Assembly (NCBI RefSeq): GCF_020497125.1 | Contig: NC_059077.1 | Location: 34,857,340-34,921,339 of the forward strand | Origin: Mauremys mutica | Taxonomy: Eukaryota; Chordata; Testudines; Geoemydidae | DNA length: 64,000 bases | Direction: 5' to 3' | In this document: in pieces, positions 58,535 to 64,000 of the stretch | How the letters are laid out: the number at the start of each line of letters is the position of its first letter | How positions within the stretch are numbered: the stretch's first letter is position 1 | Notes under the pieces: generated by a model | The model's input: only the letters and a program-made list of their open reading frames with translations | Database searches by the model: none | Told to the model about the DNA's origin: nothing | Program-made: the position numbers and the translations under genes

Positions 58535-58710
58535 TCTAGTGCTTTTCACACACAGATCTCAAACACTTCCCCCATTTTAGAGATGGGGAACTGAGGCACG
58601 TAGAGTTGAGGTGACTTGCCCGAGGTCACCCAGGATGCAAGTGGCATAGGCAGGAGTAGAATCCAGGTCTCCTGCATCCCACTCCACTAAGCAACTCTGC
58701 CTCCTGGCCA
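58535..58710 (-). repeat. tRNA-derived SINE (MIR/CORE-like), minus strand
   Basis: On the minus strand: tRNA-like head 'ttgcttagtggagtggga', 'gacctggattctactcctgc' (B box region), then core 'gacctcgggcaagtcacctc' and 'cctcagttccccatctctaa', 'aatggg'. Same class as 45920-46210. Confidence 0.7.
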
Positions 58711-59528
58711 AAATTGCTCTCTCTGACATACAGAATAAAGTATCAAATACAAGTGATGTAGTGCAGGGGCAAGATTCACTCAAGGCTAGGTAGGCTCCTA
58801 CCAGATTAATCACAGGCTTAGGATCCCTGGTCCAGCAGGGGTTGCAGAGGTAAAAGTTGCCACAAGCCCCTAGGGCCGTCACCCCGCCATCCAAGGAGGC
58901 AATGGTATAAAAGAAGCAATCACCTCAACATGCAACACTACTCTATGAACTTGCTGCTTTGTTCAATCCTATCACAATGGAGTGGAGGCGCAGTCCCACC
59001 AACAAAACAGGAACTAAGGGATGGCTGGAGCAGAGCGCCACCCCATAAATACTCTGAGTAACCCAGTAAACCCCATTGATGACCACTGCTTTCATTGCAC
59101 TGTACATACTGATTCAGTGCACAAGGTGTTAGTGAGTAGGCTCTTCAGCATGAAAACCTTTTGGCACTTTGCTGTGCAAAATAACTAACTGCGGTCTTCA
59201 CACCATGCAGGGCCCTTGGTCCATGCACACAGCTTATGTTGTCAGGTCTTGAACAGAGGCTGGGTCATATGCAGATCTTCCTTAGTGCCATACAAGTTCC
59301 TACTTATCCAACTCTGTATGCGTTGTAGAAAGCAGACTAACCAAGAGCATTCTTCCTCTGCAACAGGGCTTTAAAATTGATCTGAGAAAGTATGAATAAA
59401 TAAATCATTCTTCTTCATAGGAATGAGACAATTCACAGCGGTAGGTTATCCGTAGCATGACAGAACACCAGACCCATTGACTGGCAGCAACAGCAAGACG
59501 AAGCTTGACACATGACCAGTCAGAAAGT
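58711..59528. other. Unannotated spacer
   Basis: No supported feature. Confidence 0.3.
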
Positions 59529-59536
59529 CTGTTAGA

Positions 59537-60221
59537 CAGGGCCGCCCAGAGGGGGGGGCAAAGGGGGCAATTTGCCCCGGGCTCCGCAGGGGCCCCCAAG
59601 AGAAGAGCGGAGGCTCCCGCCTCCGCCCCTCTCCTGGAGCCTCAGCACATCAAGCGCCGAGTCTCCGCCGGGGCCCCTGAGCCCCGCCCCGCTCAGAGCC
59701 GCGTGGTCAGGGGGCGGGGCTGGGAGCTCCAACGGGGCCTGAGCCCCGCCCCACTCAGAGCGGCGTGGGGAGGGGGCGGGGCAGCTGCCTCCGCTCGGCG
59801 TGGAGCTCCCAGCCCCGCCCCCTCACCACGCGGCTCTGAGCGGGACGGAGCTTTGGCCCCGCCGGAGACGCGCTCAGGTAAGAGGCTGGGGCCGGGGAGG
59901 GGGAGTGGGGGGGAAGCGGGACCCGCCCCCGCCCCCGCCGCCACCGAAGCGCAGCCCGGTCTTCGGCGGCGGGGGGGCCCCTTGTGTTCCGGGACCCACC
60001 GCCAAAGTGCCCCGAAGGCCCGCGGCGGGGAACCCCCACCACCACCGAATTACTGCCGAAGACCGGGCTGCACTTCGGCGGCGGGTCCCACTTCGGCGGT
60101 AATTCGGCGGCGGGGGGGCCCCCGCCGCGGGTCTTCGGGGCACTTTGGCGGCGGGTCCCGGAACGGGAGGCCCCCCCGCCGCTGAAGACCCCGGGCCCCC
60201 GGAATCCTCTGGGCGGCCCTG
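59537..60221. mobile_element. hAT-like element with perfect 8-bp TSD
   Basis: A 685-bp element: inverted ends CAGGGCCGCCCAGAGG and CCTCTGGGCGGCCCTG, perfect TSD CTGTTAGA at 59529-59536 and 60222-60229. Interior is very GC- and CpG-rich with repeated 'ccgcgtggt.agggggcggggc' and 'ttcggcggcggg' units in both orientations. Shorter relatives: 2902-3060, 16811-17104 and the array at 477-1064. It encodes no transposase; the 226-aa and 159-aa ORFs are GC artefacts. Well-preserved CpGs and a perfect TSD suggest a comparatively recent insertion. Confidence 0.9.
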
Positions 60222-60229
60222 CTGTTAGA

Positions 60230-61860
60230 TACAATTACAGAAGAAAAAAATACATTTAGTTGCTTGGCACTTGAGAGCCCAGCACACACCCCAGGCACCA
60301 GCTCTGATATTGGAGTACCTGAAGGCAATGCAGTTAAACCCCAGCATCACCATCAAGACTACACACTGCTGCCACTTTGAATTGCATTCAGTATTCATGT
60401 TTAGAAAGAAAAAAACTCCAGGTGGAGAAGTATCTCTTCGGTGAGACTACATTTGCTACAGATAGACATTGTGTGCAATTTATTACTTCATGCCAAATTA
60501 TTTTGAGTTATGCCAGGTAGTAGATTCTACTCCAAGCTTGACATTTCAGTAGTCTGGAGCATTGCAAGATGTAGATATTTGCCAAATTCATCCTTTGGTG
60601 TAAATCTAAGTAAGTATATTGCGGGGAGGAGGGCTACAAGGAATATTGGGGCAATCAGATTGGTTTTTTTAATTTAACAATGGCACCAAAGGAAGCAGAA
60701 GCTGAAAGAGAAAATAAATGTTAAAGTGCAGTGACATCTCTCTTCCTTGCTGCTGCTGCCTGAGAGGAGTGTATGATCTTTAATGGATCTTTTTAAACAT
60801 ACTTTAATGTTTGCCCTTTTATTAGAGCACATGAGAGAGAAGAGGAGAAGCAAAGACCTAACTGTGTTCCCACATCCCTTCTACTTACAACACCTTTGCA
60901 TGCATCATATTCTGGGGCTGTTCAGAAGCTACCTGGCCCCCATTATAAGTTACAATAGCTTTAGGGCTGCTCTAAGTTTTGTTCAGTTCCCTCTGGGCAA
61001 TGAGCAGCAGAGAAGCAGCACTCTGCTGTGGCTATTCTACACCTCCTGACCTGCCTTCAGTATGTCCCCTATGCTGGGGGTTGGGAGCAGGACCAGCACA
61101 GAGCCACTCTGGTAGCTTTCCACTGGTGACATAGCCTTTGCACAAGGAGTATTCCAAGGGGCTGTTTCCTCCCCTTTTACACCGTCAAAGCAGAGCGTAG
61201 GGGGCATTCCACAATGTAGACTCATCCCCTCACACTTCAATATGGGACACCAATTCCATATCTAGCCACTCCACTCACTAGTTTTATAAAAGTCCAAAAA
61301 CATTTTATTTAAACATAAGATACCGAGGCAGCTGTCCTGTGGTTAGCACTCTAGGTTAGCAGATGGCAGACCTGGGCAACTCCCCCTCCAAGCATGGCCT
61401 ATTGCTCACTAGCCCAAGGGGCAGTTCTCAGCTCCTGCAGAGCAAAATAAGGCACTCTCTCTTTTCCAGGACTCCAGGGCTAGCCTAGAAACAGCTTTGA
61501 TGGACTCACGGGGGGACTCCCATCCAGCCCTCCTTGGCCAAAAGTCAACAAAACAGGGAACTGAGGAAAGGGATGATAAACCAAATAAGACTTAGGTATA
61601 AACAAGTCATTGGATGTGGTTTGTACCATATTTTTCTCCCATAAGTGTATGTTAACTCACATTTTGATGTCTTCACCTCCAGAAACATGAATAAGCCACA
61701 CCGTATTGCTGTAAAGTGACTGTTTTGTTATCATTGCTGTTAATTGGTGGAGGCATCAAGTTTTCAAGAGCTTCTGAAGTTTTAGTTAGTTTTCTACCCA
61801 ATATCATTAAGTCTAATTAACATGCTGAGGTGTTGTGCAAACCATGTGAGGGAAAGCTTA
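60230..61860. other. Mostly unannotated sequence
   Basis: A tRNA-like SINE fragment is possible at 61325-61400 ('cctgtggttagcactctagg', 'cagacctgggcaactccc'). Otherwise no feature supported. Confidence 0.3.
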
Positions 61861-62141
61861 AGGCTTTGTCTACACACAAAAGTTGTACCACTGTAACTAC
61901 GCAGGAAGAGTTAAAGCGATATGAAGCCCTAGAGGAGATGCAACTATAAAGGGGCTTTATACTGGCATAGCAATTCCTAGAAGGGAAGAGGAATAAGCTA
62001 TAGAGGTACAAAGACACCTTTATGCCAGTAAAACTGCAGGCCACAGTAGGGGTTGTACTGGTATACCTATAGCAGTGAAAAAACCTACCACACACTTAAC
62101 CCAAAGTTACATTAGTACAAAACCTGTGTGTTGATCAGGCC
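61861..62141. mobile_element. Harbinger-like MITE with TTA flanks
   Basis: A 281-bp element with imperfect inverted ends 'aggctttgtctacacacaaa', 'agttgtacca' and 'tagtacaaaacctgtgtgtt', 'gatcaggc'. TTA flanks it at 61858-61860 and 62142-62144, the TSD of PIF/Harbinger elements. Inside, 'gggctttatactggcatag' and 'ctttatgccagtaaaac' are further inverted words. Noncoding. Confidence 0.7.
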
Positions 62142-62144
62142 TTA

Positions 62145-63365
62145 GAAGATGCAGATTTTCATCATGCCATTGACCAACTCATACCTCTGTGCTTGTTCTA
62201 AGAATGCAGGCTTGGTGCTGAGCCTGCTGATACTTCATGTTTTCCTAAGTCTTGGTCTCTTCAGGTATCTATACTGAAGTGCACCCATCGCCATAGTATC
62301 TGGCCACAGAATGGAATGCTGATTCTAGCCAAACACAGAAACTGATCTATACCTCAGCAAAGATTCAAGTGACTGCATCACCATGTGCTCACAGTGCTTT
62401 GGAGGTTTTAGAATGCAGAGGGTGCACTTATGATGTGGTTCCAGTTTATGGCTTGTTCAGGCAGCATAAAGAAATTCATTCAGTGTTTAAGAGTGCATGC
62501 CTAAAAAAGGAGTCAGAATGGCCATGAGTAAGCAAACATTTATGACTTGTTACTTCTGCATCTGCATTTTTAAGACACTCATCACAGCAGTTTCTGAGCA
62601 AATGGTAAATGACTTGGAAATACATCAAATTCACACAAAAAATAACCACTTCTCCACTCTCAGTCAAGGCTTCTTACTTAAAAGGGGAAAGGCTCATGTG
62701 GGGTCCACCCAGGGAGCGATTCCCAGCTGGTTCTCTAAGTCTGCTAGTAGAAGGCCTGCACAACTATATATAGATTACCATGCACCCTAAAGATGGGAAG
62801 ATTTGTGCTCAATCAGGTCTCTAGTCCCATCAAGAGCTCTGCTCCAGCACCTGCATGGCAAACAGCTGTGATGTGACTATCTATGTTGGGCATGCCGAGA
62901 CAAAGTCTCAGAGATAAATATGTTACAACTCAGCTAAGACCTCAAAAAGGAGGATCTTGACTATAACTTAGAATTCAACGTGTTCAAGTGAATTTTAAGG
63001 TATTAAATTAGAAGATATACAAGTATGCATTTATTCAGGAAAACTCCAGACAGCAAAGCTAACTGACGTTTACAGAGTACAGTTACAATGACTTACTTCT
63101 CTTCTCAGACTGAGGATTCCTCCACATTCATTTGATCTGCACTGAAGTTGGCCAAGCAACGATTCCAGATCCTGACAAATGAGCCTGTGGGTGAAAATCT
63201 GCTCAGTTACCTCCAATTTGAGTTTGGAGTAAGTCACTGTGGGTGTTACCGGGCCAACTTCTGTTCTCTCTGTTTTTAAAAATGCATTACCATTTATTTA
63301 CTGCCATGCTAATAGACAACTCTACTCTCAGACATCAGTGCCAGTTCAGCTATTGTAAACTTTCC
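62145..63365. other. Unannotated sequence
   Basis: No supported feature. Confidence 0.3.
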
Positions 63366-63369
63366 GTGG

Positions 63370-63440
63370 TCTATACGTTCTTGGAACAGGGACTCTTATT
63401 ATGTGTGTACCATGCCTAGCACAATAGGAGCAGGGCATAA
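63370..63440 (+). repeat. SINE 3' fragment
   Basis: 'ttcttggaacagggactctt' and 'accatgcctagcacaatagg' match the 3' part of the SINE at 18570-18740. Confidence 0.5.
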
Positions 63441-63714
63441 ATTTCAGTTCAAATGTTTTGTCAATACTATTTATATACACAGTTCCATAACCATTCCAGA
63501 GAAGCCACTCCTCTCTCCTAGGTAAATATGATTCTTTTTATATTTTATTACCTGTGGTTTTGAAAACAAAAAAGCCAGGTGCTGCATGAACCCACATTTT
63601 CAGTTCTAGCTTGTAAATGTCCATGCTTTTGAGGGTGTGAAAGTCAGACGCTCCACCTTGCTTACAAACGTAGGGTTTTGTAGCAGTGGTCATCCATTTT
63701 GACAAGATCTTTAT

Positions 63715-63846
63715 CTTTTTTGCAGTGTTGTTGTAGCCATGTTGGTCCCAAGATATTAGAGAAACGAGGTGAGTGAAGTAATGTCTTTTATTGGACCAAC
63801 TTCTGCTGGTGAAAGAAGCTTTCAAGCTTACACAGAGCTTTACTTC
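63715..63846 (-). mobile_element. Penelope-like tail, second subfamily
   Basis: On the minus strand: 'ctgaagtaaagctctgtgta', 'agcttgaaagcttctttcac', 'cagcagaagttggtccaata', ending 'tggctacaacaacactgca'. It has the same architecture as the other tails (CUGAAG-type core, stem aagct/agctt, GAAA) with a different body. Flanks agatctttat (63705-63714) and agacctttat (63847-63856) match 9 of 10, consistent with a TSD. Confidence 0.7.
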
Positions 63847-63967
63847 AGACCTTTATTAGGCTGTTATATAGCTCAACCAGCAGGTTGTGAGCAGTGAACA
63901 AAGGGAAAATAGACAGGGGAGAGCAGAGGCAGATCTCTTCTATCGTGTCTCTATGTCTAATACATAA

Positions 63968-64000
63968 CAATATGAACATAAGAACATAAGTGATCTCTCT
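63968..64000 (-). mobile_element. CR1 LINE 3' tail at window edge
   Basis: 'aatatgaacataagaacata' is the complement of the TTCTTATGTTC-type CR1 3' end. The body would continue beyond the window. Confidence 0.5.

Noticed and set aside
59505..60234. 226-aa and 159-aa ORFs
   Set aside because: They cover a non-autonomous hAT element from TIR to TIR and are rich in Pro/Gly/Arg/Ala from CpG-rich repeats.
1..64000. Intact host protein-coding gene or tRNA gene
   Set aside because: No conserved exon, splice-delimited reading frame or foldable tRNA was recognised; tRNA-like boxes belong to SINEs.

Overview
The window reads as intergenic or intronic DNA from a turtle (Testudines, probably a cryptodire). 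The assignment rests on repeat families I recognise as turtle-typical: Penelope-like tails reading 'tctgttagtctataaggtgccac', degraded CR1 LINEs, many hAT-type and palindromic non-autonomous DNA transposons, and tRNA-derived SINE fragments. I recognise no exon of a conserved host gene on either strand, and almost every long ORF is an accident of GC-rich repeat sequence. Boundaries are read by eye and are approximate unless target-site duplications (TSDs) are stated.

Layout. 0-3 kb: a Penelope-like (PLE) tail, a GC-rich tandem array, two hAT MITEs and a CR1 3' end. 4-11.3 kb: a TIR element, a PLE copy that keeps a GIY-YIG endonuclease domain (6.45-7.2 kb), a solo LTR and a nested palindromic transposon (9.6-11.2 kb). 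11.3-21 kb: mostly unique sequence with hAT and palindromic MITEs, SINE pieces and the 3' end of a hAT transposon with the transposase C-terminus. 21.3-35.8 kb: a LINE C-terminus with a Cys/His finger, an LTR split by a CR1, a perfect hAT fold-back, a 1.2 kb element with short terminal direct repeats and a Pro-rich ORF, and two more CR1 reverse-transcriptase relics. 35.8-50.5 kb: mainly unique DNA, a PLE tail, an LTR carrying a fold-back PLE insertion, and a long decayed ZMYM1-like/DUF4371 hAT transposase. 50.5-64 kb: a PLE tail with intact TSDs and a hammerhead-like motif, LTR-like pieces, a CR1 tail, a 28S rRNA-derived fragment whose two parts are in swapped order, a GC-rich hAT element with perfect 8-bp TSDs, and SINE, MITE, PLE and CR1 ends.

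There is no operon-like cooperation. The window is a record of layered transposition. The PLE endonuclease copy represents the machinery that could have mobilised the short PLE tails, and the hAT transposase relics represent the class of enzyme that mobilised the MITEs. Several nested insertions give relative ages. The most unusual items are the permuted 28S fragment, the fold-back PLE with a 12-bp TSD, and the recurrent hammerhead-like fold in the PLE tails.
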